Source: Protonemura montana (lineage: Eukaryota > Arthropoda > Insecta > Plecoptera > Nemouridae). Taken from it: a stretch of 64,000 nt of DNA. Made by a program: the position numbers and the translations under genes. The DNA lies in the NCBI GenBank assembly GCA_947568835.1, contig OX387602.1, positions 5,674,570 to 5,738,569 of the forward strand, given 5' to 3'. The notes beneath the pieces were generated by a model, which was not told where the DNA came from, ran no database searches, and saw only the letters and a program-made list of their open reading frames with translations. Positions 11,471-25,161 of this stretch are shown piece after piece. Every line of letters begins with the position of its first letter. The stretch's first letter is position 1.

Positions 11471-14400
11471 GAAACCTTAGGACCGTCTGGCACACACACA
11501 CTTGGCGACGACGTCCGTGTTTGTTTCCTTACCTTTGCCCGGCGCGACGCTACGCTACGCGACGCGATGCGACGCTCCACGTTCGCCTTCTTTCCTGCGA
11601 AGAAAAGAAAGAAAACAGATTAGCAACGGCGTGTGCACTGAATTTTCAACGAGATTTGCTTGCACCAGGCTGCAAATTTCATTATTCCTACTTGAGTTTC
11701 TGGGTCCGTCCGGTCTTCACGGCGGGCACACTTGGCAGCAGGATAAAGAGGCCATTTACAAAGCATCCGCTTGGTTTTCACAACTCACGGCTTGAAAATG
11801 TACCATGCCGAGAACTGTGGAGAGGTCATTTACCGAGATAATTCATTTATTGGTAGTTAATGAGGTAAATTGAAGGGTCCTTTTCAGCAGGTATCGAGTA
11901 AAAAAATATACAAAAGCGCACGTTGGATAAAGATGGATGTACCGAAAGGCACATTCAGAAGTTTCTAATAATGAAATGAAATTGATACTCAAGAAGTTAT
12001 TTATTTTCTCGCTGAAACAAGTTTAGATGTGCAGTGTGCTCTTATTTATTAGCATACAAATGATATTCTGAGGTCTAGAAGTTCTGAACCGTATGGATCA
12101 CTTCACTTCGTTCCATATTTGCAGATAGATGGCGGATCCAAATTTAAATGAAACCCATCGCATCATGTTTGCTGAAGATGAACTCGGTGCTAAATAGTGT
12201 CAACACGTTTCGGATAAAACAGGGCTGCCCAGAACTGACGTCCATGTCAGCTAAGTTAGCGCTTGCGGCAACCGATATACGTATTACCTAGTACCTATAC
12301 CTATATAGCGTAAAGTATAGGTAGCGTACATTTCTGTAGCTAGCCACCAAACTCCAGGCATGGTACATGCAACTGAACCGGCCCTGCCCCGCGGGCATTT
12401 CAACTTAACACAAGTTTGCTTCTACTAATGTTTGCATAAGCCATATCACATGCATTTTGCCGCTGCTGCTGCTTCTGCTGCATAATTTACGAACACAATT
12501 GCTACATGGTGCATTTCGAAAGCTAAATTGTGCATTTCAATCTAAAATTTTGGGCGGTACGCGACTGCTCGCCGGGCAGTTGTGGGTGTACATGATTGTT
12601 TAGTGTTGTACAAATGATTTCTGTGAAATTTCATTCTAGTGTTTAGCTAAAAAAAAGAGGAATTGGAAAAAAATTCTCAGTATTAGCTAAATCTGCACTG
12701 CCTAGAGGACAGAGTAGATTTCATAACCTGTATGTTAAATATACGAGCTGGTCCACAAAAATTAAAAATTAAAAAAAGGGAATTCCATTTTTGTCAGGTC
12801 CAGTCGTGGTTTTTCTTTTTTAGTTACGCGCCCATTTTCTAGCGTGAAACACAAATCTTTTTTAAAGCTAGCCCTTGTCTAAAAAGACAATACTTTGCAA
12901 CCCCCAGCGAGTAACTTACCTAATTTTTCATCATCGTTAGCTATAAGAGATTATAATATGATAACAAAGTTTTGTGCTAAATTAATGTTGTGGTCATATT
13001 CCAGCGCAGCTCTTTTTGTTCTGTTTTCATGAAATATGACCAGCAGTAAACCAATTTCTGGATTATCTCCGAGCTAACTGCAGTGACCCGTACTCAACAT
13101 GCACTTCCCATGAACTTTAGCCACCGACCACTCCCTTGACTTGTGCCTCCATTTTATTTTACGGTTTATTTTACCTCCTTGAAAAAATTCAGAATTAATT
13201 CTGTAAAGTCTCATCTGAAAATGTATTCTACTTAAATGTGAAACATTAAACCGAAAAATTATTTGCATTATATACCTGTTTCTTTAGTGGTCTTTAACCT
13301 AAATGTTCACCACAAAATTCCGCATGTATCTTCATATTGGTATTTTTCAAAAGTCCCAATCAAAAATTCCTATCAAACCAAACGTGGTATTATTTAATTT
13401 TCTAAATTATAAGCGCTCAGGAAGACACACATGTTAAATTACCGCCCAGCTACGCGAACTAAGTGAACAAATTGCTCAGATGTTTAAGTCCTATTATTTA
13501 CCCAAAGATAAAACAAACTTCCCTTCTGTCCGAATTTCCAAGCATGAGCTAGAGCTGGGACAACGAATAAGACGAGTACAGACAACACATTGACACTATG
13601 ACTGAGTGATCGACTTCATCACTAACTTTGCTCCAGGCAAACTACGGCACTAAACAACATTACTCTAAAGGAGCTACGCTCAAATTGTACGCACAGTCTT
13701 ACAATGTGACACGCAGGTGCGTTGCGTTGTCCATGACTCCGATTACCCTGTTTCTGAGCTCAATTACTTTTAACTCTTTGGTAGAACAACGACCAAGAGC
13801 TGTTCAACCAAGCAGGGAGTAATCAGAAAACAAAACTTTTTGCTTTCTTAATAATGAGCTGCTGGCTAATTGGACGCCCAATATCGAAGACTTTGCATTT
13901 CATGTAAAGTGTTTTTTTTTATTCGCGTAGATGTTTTTGTTTGCCAATTATTTCCCAAGATTTAAGTGTAATTCATCCATGTTGACAGTTTTGCATCGAG
14001 TGTTTATAGTTTATACGAATTAAGCTAACATATTCAAAATTTGATACAAAAAACGGTGTTTTTTGTCAGTAATACAAACTCAAGTGACCATCAAAACTCA
14101 AAGTTTAAAAGGAAATAACTTGCCCTCCAAACGTTTCCCAAGTTTTCCTGTTGGTCAGACGCACAAGGTACTTTAAGCGAGTGCAATCAGTGTCTTCATT
14201 AGCAACGTGTTCACGTCTTCGTGGCTCCTACAGCTTAACTTCAACCCACTTTTGCATGTTAATGCCGACTCGGTGCGATGGTCTGTTTCCACTCGCCCCC
14301 ATATCGGGAAAACCAGGCGCGTGGTACATTTCTGAGCCACGGAAGCCTACAACTGAAAGCCACACAGCTGTGGTCAATGAAATAATTCTCTTATTACTCT

Positions 14401-17400
14401 GTATTTTACAACGAATTAAAACTCCACACTAGCTTTATATTGTTTCAAATACTCACGTACGTTGCAAGCGAATAAAACCACATTGAAATGTACTGCACAA
14501 TTTCACCACACCTAAAACCTCATTTTGTTAACGGCCATACAAAACTAGTTACAAATTTATAAATTATAATTTAATTATGAAACATTGTAGAATAAAGTCG
14601 ATATTTATTTAGTAATTATCACTAAGCGCGTTCATTACATGACAGTTTTCTGCGCACGCTTTGTTAAACGCTTAAAATAGCTTTACGACTTCTCTTAAAA
14701 GTTAGTTAAACTAAATGCTGGTTTTACATGTCCGGTTGCATATATAACTGCCAGCTAAAGACTCATCTCTATTGACAATCAGATACTTTCATTTTTATTT
14801 TAAATTCCGATTGGTTATTGAACTAGACTTTGTAAAACAGCCCTTAGGGTACAAGAGTTTCAGTCAACCGTGGGTCATATCTGATGCAAAAAATAAACAG
14901 TGTTATTTCACTCGATTTCAGCTAGCGTAAAGTGACCAGTACATTTACGATGATTACCGGCCACCCATACTCATAGATAACCGATCCCAGAGCTAAACAT
15001 CTCATAAATAATTCGTCATCTCTGAAAGCCGCACTCTATTCTCCACTAGTCTCGACCCACACCCTATATCTGCACCACTTTGCACAACACCGTATAGTAG
15101 TAGTGCATACACCAAACCAATTTCACCAAAGCAATTTCTACCAGCCAGCATTCGGCATAACCCTCAAGTCACCACATGACTTGTGCACTGACATGAAATG
15201 ATAAATAGTTTATGTGTATCTAGTAGGACTTCTTTGATGGTTTCGTTCTATTCATCATTCGTTCAGTGGAATAAAGTTTGTCTGAGTTAACGCCTCAGAG
15301 AAGAAGTCGGGCAGACTGTGTGGCTTGCGCTATTCATTAGAATAGAAATGCAGATTTATTTGCTGTTATTTGCGAGACAGGTATATCTGTTTGACATGGA
15401 AACGCTGCGACACGACATTTGTGTAGGTATTAGTGTGGGTTTCCAGTCGACATTATGTCAAGTCGCCTCATTCCCGCAGCAACTCACAGAATGGATGCAC
15501 TAAAAAAAAAAACTAAAAGTCACAAAAAACAAAAGCTCACGCAAAGAGAAATGTGGAAAAATGTTAACTGTTTCAAATTCCGACTCTTTGATGGCCTATA
15601 AAAAGGTTTGCGCGAGTGGGAGACACTTACACACTGTGTTTTTAGATATACTGGACGATTTAGTTTAAACGGACATTTTATTTTGCAATGATATCGGTTC
15701 TCTGCCTACGAGGAGCCCGGGTGCAGTTAATACCTGGATTACGACTAGATTGTTTTATGGACCATGAAGATTATTACAGGTTTTGACATCTCATGGGATT
15801 ACATTCAAAGCCCAGTTCCGAGTGGTTGCGGTGTGGAAAACAAGCACTAGAAAGTGGCAGAACTTTTGCGATTCCTGAAATATATTGATAGATTGGTTGT
15901 ATGATATAATATGCTACTATATTTGTGAAGCAAGAATTTAATGTCTATTGCAGAACCTACTCGCTTTCATGGATTGTGTAATCTCTGGCATGTAAAATGA
16001 AATTGGATGATGCGATATAATGAAGTCAACAAAATGTTATTTCCAAAGCGTTTAACCGGACGGTTGGAAAAATGTCGGCCACTCGAAGCACGGCACCTCC
16101 ACCACGCATAGACAATGACCATCAAAACCTAACCGTCTTCGAAAAATGTTTTCTGTTGAAGGGGAATGATCTCTGCAGTTTTTATTTATTTTTGAATATG
16201 ACTCGAACTTTTTACATTCCTTAGCAAACAATGAATTGCCTGACTTCAATTCTTACAGCTGGCTGGATCATATGCTCTATTCAGGTAGCTGTTATTCTCA
16301 GGGAGATCGCAGTCACAAAATAAGAGTAAAAAAGTAGGGAAATACACTAAACCTTCTTGAGATATTATTGCCCTACCTGTAAGGTGATAACAAGAGAGAT
16401 AAAAATATATAGTTTCGGCACACCATAGGGTTATATTTTTCGAAAACGTATTAACTTGGGAAATTTGGGTTAAAAGATCATTTTTGGGGGTGCATTTTGG
16501 CAAGCACAGGAAAATTTTCGAATTACGAACCCTGTTGTTCCAAAGTGTTATACTTTATCTACGACATATTCAAATTCTAGCAATCTTACTGCAACATTAC
16601 AACCAGAAAATCTCTAAGAAAAAATGGTTTCCCTTCCGATGTGACCATCTTTTTAAGAGGATTTTCACCCAAACGTAAGCAAAATGCAAGTTTGACTTAA
16701 GAAAGGCAGTTTCAAAGTACATCCATCTTTGTCAAAATATCTTCACGATATTACAGCCATGACATTCTAAGCCTGCCAGTAGAGAGTACCCCCATTGTTC
16801 GCCACTGACCTCGGAATTCAGAAACAATAACACAATACGCTACGCGAGCTGACTCCAGATTGGATTAGCGCGTTTGATTCACCAACAAAGTCCGCTAATT
16901 GTGTGCCCGTCACCAATCGTGTTAAGAATGCGAACTCCACGAGTGCTGATTGCTGAAATATATAAATAGCAGATACACTGACACGCATGATTTGAAATTG
17001 GACGGCGCACCTCATATAGTACTATCGGATTGTATACCGGCTAACTCAACGCAGATAGTATACTAATTGGATAGAAGCGCAACAATGTGGTCGGAGAGCA
17101 GCGCTCCGAGTGGCGTGCACATGAATCGACGAGAGCCTGATATTGCATTATATGAGGTCACTCGGTAAAATGGGGTTGGTTTGTTTGGTGTGTTTTGACT
17201 TGTGACTTGTGTGTGCGTACAGAGTGGCGCTGGTAGCACGCTCAATCAGCTAGTGCGACTGTTTTTGGGCTGCGACAAACATATAGCAGCGGGCTCTAGG
17301 TTGATATTCAATTCCCGGCGTCGGTTGGTGAACTCATTGTCGTGTTGTTTAAGTGATTTATCACATTGGACTGGAGTCCCCGTGACGACACTATAGCACT

Positions 17401-18045
17401 ACGCTACCCCTCTGTAACCCCCTTCTCCCCGAATAAACACTTTATTACGAAATAATACTCCACTTCACAACGAAATGTACGGGCTTTTAAAATGTTGCAT
17501 GCACGAAGGACGCAGGGGTTGACTGGATTTTGTCGGTGCGTGGATTACTCGTGGAGGTTTGTAGGACAAAGGTGGTTTCATTTTTCGACGGCTAATTTTT
17601 AGCGAGTAAACAAGTAGCATAAAACCGGCTGCGTTGCTGTATCGGGTTTGATTTGCAAACAAACAACGGTGATAGGCCAATTATTTGAATCTGATGGTAC
17701 GCAAAGTCTGGATCGAACACGGATGTATGTTTATTTATGAATCGGTGGGACATCTGTCAATTCCTATGTCTGCCAACTCGTTTCCAATTGATGGCTGTTT
17801 TCTGTTTTAACCAAAGTGTGCTATCATCGGTAAACATTGACGCAGGAATTTGAAAGTAATGTCGTGTAATTCTGGCTGGATAACACTCATTCCAATTTAC
17901 GTCCGCATAACAAGAATATGTGTTTGATATTTTAATCAAGGCATTTGGGGAAAGATCTTATTTTTATTCTTGCAATGGTATCGTCTTAAAGCAATTCGAA
18001 TTGTTTACTGGTTTCTAGAACTTGCGAGGCTATAGAACGTTGGAA

Positions 18046-18092
18046 GGCGACGCTAAGGAGCGTCGTTCGGTGCGACGGCGCATGGCGTCGCC
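18046..18092. repeat. GC-rich nested inverted repeat
   Basis: GGCGACGC at 18046-18053 is matched by its perfect inverted partner GCGTCGCC at 18085-18092. Inside it, GACGCT and AGCGTC (18049-18064) form a second perfect stem with a 4-base loop. The stretch is GC-rich in an AT-rich intron. No function is assigned. Confidence 0.6.
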
Positions 18093-21000
18093 AGTCGTCT
18101 AATTCTAGTATCGCATGAATTGTTATGGCGACAATAAAAAAGCATAATGCTCAAGAACTGCCCAAAACACACTAAAGAATGGTTTAATATCGTCTTAAAA
18201 ATTCTCCAAAATTACGTACACGAAGTTATTTTCTGGCTTGTTTGCAAAGTTTGGTTGTTTCCTGTGGTGGTAGTTCAGAAAGTGCCGATTGGACTAGGTA
18301 CAAACAACCTCAAATTAAATCAAAGGTGATGAAACGTTTACATGTCTACGAAATCAATCGGTTGTTTTTCATCGCTTAGCACAACTGACGAATCAAAACT
18401 AAATTAAAACGGTGGTAGTTGTGGTGAACGGTTATATTTGTAATCAACAAAAGTTTAAAAAATTCTTCGTAGAAAGCGAGCTCCGGTCTTGGTACGTAGA
18501 CGCATGCATGTAACGCTGACAACCCTCTTTGGAAAGGTGGAAGTCACCTAAAGGGTGTTAATTAACAACTGCTCTGAAGTACTTATATACACTGCGAAGT
18601 TATCTACTGATCTGGAAATAAATATCTTAGAAATCAAGTGGCAAAGAAACGCAAGTTACCTATGCAAACATTCATGTAAGTTCAAGGACAAAACATTTTT
18701 TTCAGGCTGATACTCTACTTTGGTACTTGTGTCTTTATTTCATTTTGAGCAATAATATGTGAAACTGTCATTTTTATCAATTCTCATACAAATCATTTTT
18801 TTAATTAACAATCAAACTGTACATGTTGTAGGGAATACATGATAAAAACACATTATTGCTCCAATGCATAATTCAGTTCACTTGAGTTTAAAAAAATATG
18901 TATTCCTAGAGAAGGCACACCATAGCTAGTCACCGAGCAATAACTTAAAATACTGATCACTCGAAATAACTGTGTTTAACTAAAATTCAGTGGCTGTCAA
19001 CACTAGTAAACCGTAACACACATTAGCAGGTCCACGTTACAAATACCGCACCCCTTTTCTACAATCAGCAGTATGCGCCAGCCTTTTCCAGGCTTACCTC
19101 ACCAAGAATATTTGTTATGGCATCTATCTGCCTATGCCTTAGTCTCCTCGTTGATGCGAAATAGATGAGTTTCCCTTACAATGACTACCCGGCATTGTCA
19201 TTAGGGCTGGTTCTCCTCAACGGCACAGCCAGGGAAGCTGTAGAAGCATCACAACGCTACATAAAGAGAGGGCTCGAGTCGCTCTGATGGAGATGGCGTA
19301 GCCACCTCCCCACGGTTATGAGCTTTCACTAACGCGCTATGGAATGAAAACACGCCGACCGACCGACTTGCTGGCTTGCTCATCTACAAATCACAAAATT
19401 GTGAAATAAAAATTATCACAATAGTAATTATTACGGTTGGATTTATATTCTCCAGAGAAGCGGATACTCGGATGTTGTTTATTACCTAAAGAGAACCCGT
19501 GACTGTAGAGTTGCAGATCATTATTTCACCTCCCTTTTGGTGGGGTTCTGGCTCTTGGTTACCCAGTGCTTTTGGCGTCCGCATAGCTCAGCTACACTCA
19601 GAGCAGAGCGACCCTAAAACACAAGCATTGCCGCCGAGTACGCGACCCATGCCCGCCGTGTTTGGGTGTGCGTGGCAGCAATCTAGTGAAATGTGTACGA
19701 CGGGAATTTTAGAAAAACCTCTTGAAGAAATGTGTTGTTGTTGTTATACTGTTCCTTATGCTACTAAAAACAGAAGCAAAATGGTGATTCTTGATTTATT
19801 TCTCTGCGCTGAAAATGCATTATTGCGTTTCAGAGGAAGAAATTGAAATTCAGATTTCGTTCAGTTCAGGTACATTCGTGTACAAAACTCAACTACAAAG
19901 TGGAGAGTTTCTTATTACAATTTCCTTTGTAGCTACTTTTCCATTTTAAACAGGTGGTAAAGTGCAGATGGTACATGTTTTAGATAAAATATGTAAACAT
20001 TAACCCTTTAACGGATAGGGAAACCGGAATATCAAAACATATATTTTTTTAATTTCGCTTGGATTAAGGTAGCTAAACGAAACATTTTCAGGTTATTTTT
20101 TTTACTAGTTTTAAAAATCGAAAAATAAACCTGAAAATTGCCAGAGCAACGGACCAACAAAAACACCGCGCAGAGATGCAGCTTTACAAACTAGTGTAGC
20201 CCAGTTTTTATTTGATTTTTATAACAATTGTCGACAAATATGTACCGAGAATCATGATTGTGAAAATACACGCCGCATTTCCGTAACGCCAAAAGACAAC
20301 GATCTGTGTCATCTATTTTAGCCGAAGATTTCCGACTTGAAAAATAAAAGACGCATGACAGTATAATTCCTTAAGAAGCGAATATTTATGACCGAAAATA
20401 TTTTACAAGATGAAAAATGTACTGCGATGGTATCATAATCCGACGCTGAAATTCGATATACTTGCATAATAACTATGCAAGGTATATATGATACTCTTGC
20501 TGCTTTGATTAAATGAGGTGCATTATTCTCATTCGAGAGTATGCTGCTTAGCAAACATAAGACGTAACGATACAAATAGTCACAATTGACGAGTAAATAT
20601 TACATTCTCAACTTTGTTACGGTTTAGTAATGTTGTTTGCCAAACACCCGAAGCTTTTCTCTAAGCCCGAAGCACATCTCAGCTTTGCAAGCAAGAATTT
20701 TTAACAAACCAAAACAGAATATCATAAATTGAATCAGTTAAAATATGAACATTTGGTACGCGTCTTTTGTATTACATTTGTGTTGTCACTTTTGCAATTA
20801 GCGAAACGGCCCGTATTTCCGGTGCACGGTAGTTGGAATGCAGTGTTTGATGCGGCTGCATCCACAGAGTTGTAAAACTAGCTAAATGTGCAATACTTGG
20901 TACGTACACTACTAACTAGACTTGCCGATCTGCATTGAGTTCCAAACAGACAACGTATAGGTACATATTGTTTGTTGAATACCCAACACACATCGAATTT

Positions 21001-21688
21001 AAACAAATTTAAATTCATCTCCGAAGCTTTATTGCATTGTGGCAACCTCAATTTTATGTTCAAACACATAAAAGGCGTGCTGTGAGTAATTTGCATACGG
21101 TTGACCCTATTGTGAATAGTTGCAAAAATTTGACATTTTTTTTTGTTCTCCGACAGATAATGTTTTTCACAGCGCATGCTTCAAGTCCAAAGAGTTTTTT
21201 TTTTCAAAAATTGCACTGCAACGTACTCTCTGACAAGCAAGCATAATTAGCACCATTTTGTGTTTTGAATTATTTTAAAAGATAACTCGCGTTCCTGATA
21301 AAAGAAAAAAATATTAAAATTATCTAATTTTTTCTGATAGATTCTATTTAAGGGTGAAGCGGATTGTGAAAATAACATTGGTTTATTTTTATGACAAGGA
21401 AATTTGTCCTTATTTTGAACTGTTTTAACATTAATGTGATCAAAAGATGTATTTTAACATATTATGAAATCTGCGTTTAGTGAATGAGAAAACCTTCAAG
21501 GTCTCTCAAAATTCTTTGAACTTTTCAACAAAAAAATTTAGACAGCATAAAACGCATATAATTTTTAGTTGGAGTAACTCTAGATTGAAATAGCGTCACT
21601 GTAGAAGAGCGAATATGAGAATTTAAATGTTCATGGTTTTTCTCCTTGGAGATCCGTCAATGCACTAAAGTTATCTCCACAATGGCAG

Positions 21689-21775
21689 GTCCAAGTAGCT
21701 CAATTGGTTGGAGTAACTCACGTGCCAGGTGAAGATCGGGTTTTTGTGAGAGGTGTTCTTAATAATAAAATACTC
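21689..21775 (+). repeat. tRNA-derived SINE, copy 1 (degenerate)
   Basis: TAGCTCAATTGG at 21696-21707 matches the pol III A-box consensus with one mismatch. It is followed by TGAAGATCGGG, aligned with the region before the B box of the copies at 28.2-28.4 kb, but the B box itself is deleted or decayed. The downstream GTGTTCTTAATAATAAAATA resembles the tail of the plus-strand copy at 28391-28420. The shared head and tail show one repeat family. Confidence 0.6.
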
Positions 21776-22233
21776 CACCCATAGTAAGCAACTGCAATTT
21801 AAAATAATCAAAGAAAAAAGTACGTTATATTTTGCAATTTTTCTAACGCTTGACCCCACGCACATCACTGTTAACTCCAACGCATTTCGCCAAGATAATC
21901 TAAAAGCTTTTAGCAGGGACTGTACGATAAGTGAATAAGCATAATATAATAATATCATTTCGGGACACCGGCACAGCATCCCGGCGATGGTGGAAATTTC
22001 GTTTCCGCTCTGTCCGGCAAGTTTGGGCTTTGTGCCCGTTTGCCGTGTCACTCCATGACCCAGCACTGTAACGGCGACACGCAATCACGGCGCGCCGTCC
22101 GATGTGCGAAGCATAGGCGACCCGGCCTCCAACTTTGGGAAGGGTTCAAACTTGAAAAATTTACCGACTCTTCTAAAGATGATTGATATCGGAATAGTCT
22201 CGCTGGAAACATGATTATGACTTTGATTATGTC

Positions 22234-22277
22234 AAGAAACAGAATTATTTTATACAGAAACAACAAATCTGTTTCTT
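22234..22277. repeat. Short inverted repeat
   Basis: AAGAAACAG at 22234-22242 and CTGTTTCTT at 22269-22277 are perfect 9-bp inverted partners around a 26-bp AT-rich spacer. This could be a decayed hairpin or chance; nothing around it suggests a transposon end. Confidence 0.4.
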
Positions 22278-22400
22278 GTTGCTGTTCTTCAAAAGTATGC
22301 CATTTATAAAGGTTGGTTATATGAGTAGTTATTGTGGACGTGTTTTAATGGGAAAAGTCACATATCAATATCAACATCAACAAAGGAATACAAACTGCTC

Positions 22401-22955
22401 TTAGTGGAGGAGCCAAGCTTGGAATTGCTCTGCTGGCTGCGTTCAGGGGATTTTCTCTGTTATTTAAAAATTGCAACTTTATCTGTAGACGAACTTTATA
22501 ATGAACAAAGAGACTAGGACATTAGAATGTTCATTTTCCATTGTCAAAATTGATCAGCAGCATTTATTTTTGGCAAAGTCAACTTTTTTAGTGGAGGAGC
22601 CGAGTTTATAATTGCTCTGCGGGCTGCGTTCAGGGGCTTACTTCGTTATCTATATATTTAGGCAGGAAAAATAGTAGATTTTGTCTCTTTTTATTGGATT
22701 GTAGATCAAAGGCCTCCAGGTTCTTGGAGTGTTCCTCCTGTTTGGAAGAGGAGGACATGACTCTGCTCTGCGGGTAGTATTCAGAGGCGAACGTAGTATT
22801 TGAATAAATAAATGTAATAATTGAGATATGACTGGGTCATGGACTTGAAATTATTTCCCTAATTAATGGATTGGGAGGTAGATACTAATATTACCTAACT
22901 AAGTGGATACAAATTTGGGATTGTTCTGCGGGTTGATCCCAGGGGATTATTGACG
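22401..22955 (+). repeat. Cluster of four decayed direct repeats
   Basis: A core of about 50 bp recurs four times, starting near 22401, 22588, 22742 and 22900, at spacings of about 187, 154 and 158 bp. Copies 1 and 2 are closest and share TTAGTGGAGGAGCC, ATTGCTCTGC and GGCTGCGTTCAGGGG. Copies 3 and 4 keep the GCTCTGCGGG or GTTCTGCGGG centre and the CAGAGG or CAGGGG end. Sequence between cores is not obviously conserved. In one frame copies 1 and 2 read SGGAxxxIALxAAFRG, but stops elsewhere argue against coding. This is probably an eroded tandem or satellite-like array with a unit of about 150-190 bp. Confidence 0.6.
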
Positions 22956-23295
22956 AACTGCATGCACCTATTAATTTATTAATTAGGTTGAAATTATTCT
23001 AAAACATGTTGATGAACTTGATGAGAACGCGGTGACAATCTCTGTTGTAAACCTAGCATTCATTTGCGTTAACAGCAAGCTAATCAGAAACATATGCGCA
23101 GAAATGTTGAAAACATAGCTACATTTTTGCGTCGCTTATTATGTGTTTTTGACGGTCGGTTATTCATTCTTTTTAAACTGCACGTTAGAACACAAATCGT
23201 AAATCCAAGTGAATAATGGTGCACACATTGCTATCTTTCACATTGTTTCGCGTGACACTCGGCGAGGATCATACACTCCCCCAACAAAAGCGTCC

Positions 23296-23322
23296 CGTGT
23301 GTGTGTGTGTCTGTGTGTGTGG
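23296..23322. repeat. (GT)n microsatellite
   Basis: A GT dinucleotide run with one CT interruption, within the long intron. Confidence 0.9.
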
Positions 23323-25073
23323 ACATAGGTGACACGCGTGGTGAGGCGTGACAAATAACGGCACCAAACTACGATATTTCCTTGCTTTTTACCATTGTTA
23401 CTGACTGCCGATAATAATTTTAAGCAATTCAACTGCCCGGCCCAGAAAAAAGCAATTATTTTCTACTAAATTCAACCCAATAGCGCTCTTTTCAAAAGAT
23501 GGTACTTACACAGAAATGTCAGTGGTCGATCAGTTAGAACCAAAATTTAACAAAACCAAAATGTCAAGTTCGATTTCCGACTCGATCATGTTTTGTGGCA
23601 CACTAGTGCATTTTATTTCTGCGGGTTCTTTTTTTATATCCGTTTATTTAGTGCTCACTACCTCAAAATTCTTTCTTCTCTCGCGAAAATGATCCTGAGC
23701 CAACTAGAGTGGTTCCAAACATCGCGCCAGTCCCTTAAGTTGTCCCCAAAGAAAAATTAAAAAATATGCAATGTACCGCACCACACTTGTTACTCGTACC
23801 CTAAGCGCACCCGCGAGGAACACGGCGGTAAACTTTACCAGCAAACTACATTTTGGCGACGAACACGCTATTTGACATCCCATTAAGTTCGGCGCGTTAC
23901 ACGCTTGCAGCTCAACCCGTGCTACTTACAACTTACCGCTAGAAACAATTTTCCCGATGCCTCGAACAGATCTGAATAAGTTAAATAAATAAGCCACGTG
24001 ATCGAAGGTGCGGTCGCACATACGCTTTGCCCGGCGGCGTCGATAAAGCACGCCGCAAATCGGCGTCGGATCTTGAACGGTCGTAATTACTGGTAGCGTC
24101 CCACTTGGCAGTAGCGTCACACCCGCACGCGATGCAAGCGATACGTGGACGGGCAAGGCAGTGGCGTGCATTTGAGGGGTGAAAACCAGTGGAGAGGCTT
24201 GCTCCTTGCTGGGGTTAGACTTGAAGGATAATGTCAGTATGCATTTTATGAACGCACGAGGCAATCGACGTTTACCTAACTTAAGTGATGTGCGGCTTAA
24301 GATCAAACAAGCAGTAGTTTCATAATTCATATTTTGATTGTTACTATTTTTAGCGTCTCCAGTTGGTAACGATGCTATACAATTCAGTTGATTCGTGTTT
24401 TGTTGCTCATATGAATATTTTCATATGATTGGTAATGAGAGTCTGGGACTTTTTGATCAAACGGTAAAATTTAATTAACCTAATATATTATTTGTCTATT
24501 GAACGTGCATTGAGAACCATTTTCCAGTTATCGTCCAGAAAAGTAGGTAAAACCGTCTGTTTGTCCCTGTAAGTAAACTTATGTGGATGTGTGAAATTAA
24601 ATCGCTCTTCAAGAGAAGCAGTTAGATTTCCTTTAAGAAGAAGCAACTTCTTGTTCCTCATACCCACAGTGCCCCGCAAAGGGCATCGCGCCACTGGCAA
24701 TTGTAACGTGGACTCGGAGTTAATTGAGTTGCAAATCGAGCGACGCTGGGCTATGAGTTGAAAATTTCCCTTGTACTGTTCGCTCGGCGGGCGAATGGGC
24801 GAAGTTAAAGTCATTGCTGGTGGCTGCTGAGCAACATGTTGCCATTAGTGTGCCGTCGGCCGGCCACGTACGCGGCCTAGGAGACCAATCATGCACGCGT
24901 ATCCGAATGGATCGCCTCGGTATAATTACCACTGTGAAGACATTTGCTCTACTCGTGAATTCGTAAAACCAGCCGTTCTATGGATCCTTTTAGATTTCTT
25001 TAAATGGGTGGCATTAAACGTGATGGTGAAATCGCTTCACTTTGTTATGGAATGTGAGATCTGCTGTTAATGG

Positions 25074-25161
25074 TCTGCTCTGATCGTTTGAGACCAGTTA
25101 AGCAATATGAGGCTGAGTAGGTATTGGATGGGTGACCATGGATGACAATGGGTACTGTTTG
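25074..25161 (+). pseudogene. 5S rRNA-derived fragment (pseudogene or 5S-type SINE)
   Basis: The sequence follows the middle and 3' part of eukaryotic 5S rRNA: CTGATCG, then AGTTAAGCAATATGAGGC (box A region of the internal promoter) and TATTGGATGGGTGACCATGG (box C region), then GGGTACTGTT near the 3' end. The stretch that would be the 5' third is not recognisable, and substitutions in the promoter boxes and terminal stem argue against a functional gene. It is either a truncated 5S pseudogene or the head of a 5S-derived SINE. The match is from recall of the conserved 5S core, not from an alignment. Confidence 0.65.

Noticed and set aside
11217-11841. Overlapping Pro-, Ala- and Arg-rich ORFs on both strands
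   Set aside because: They come from the CCG repeat and flanking C-rich sequence.
12293-12322. ACCTATAC/GTATAGGT inverted repeat
   Set aside because: Only 8-bp arms in an AT-rich stretch with TA-rich flanks; expected by chance.
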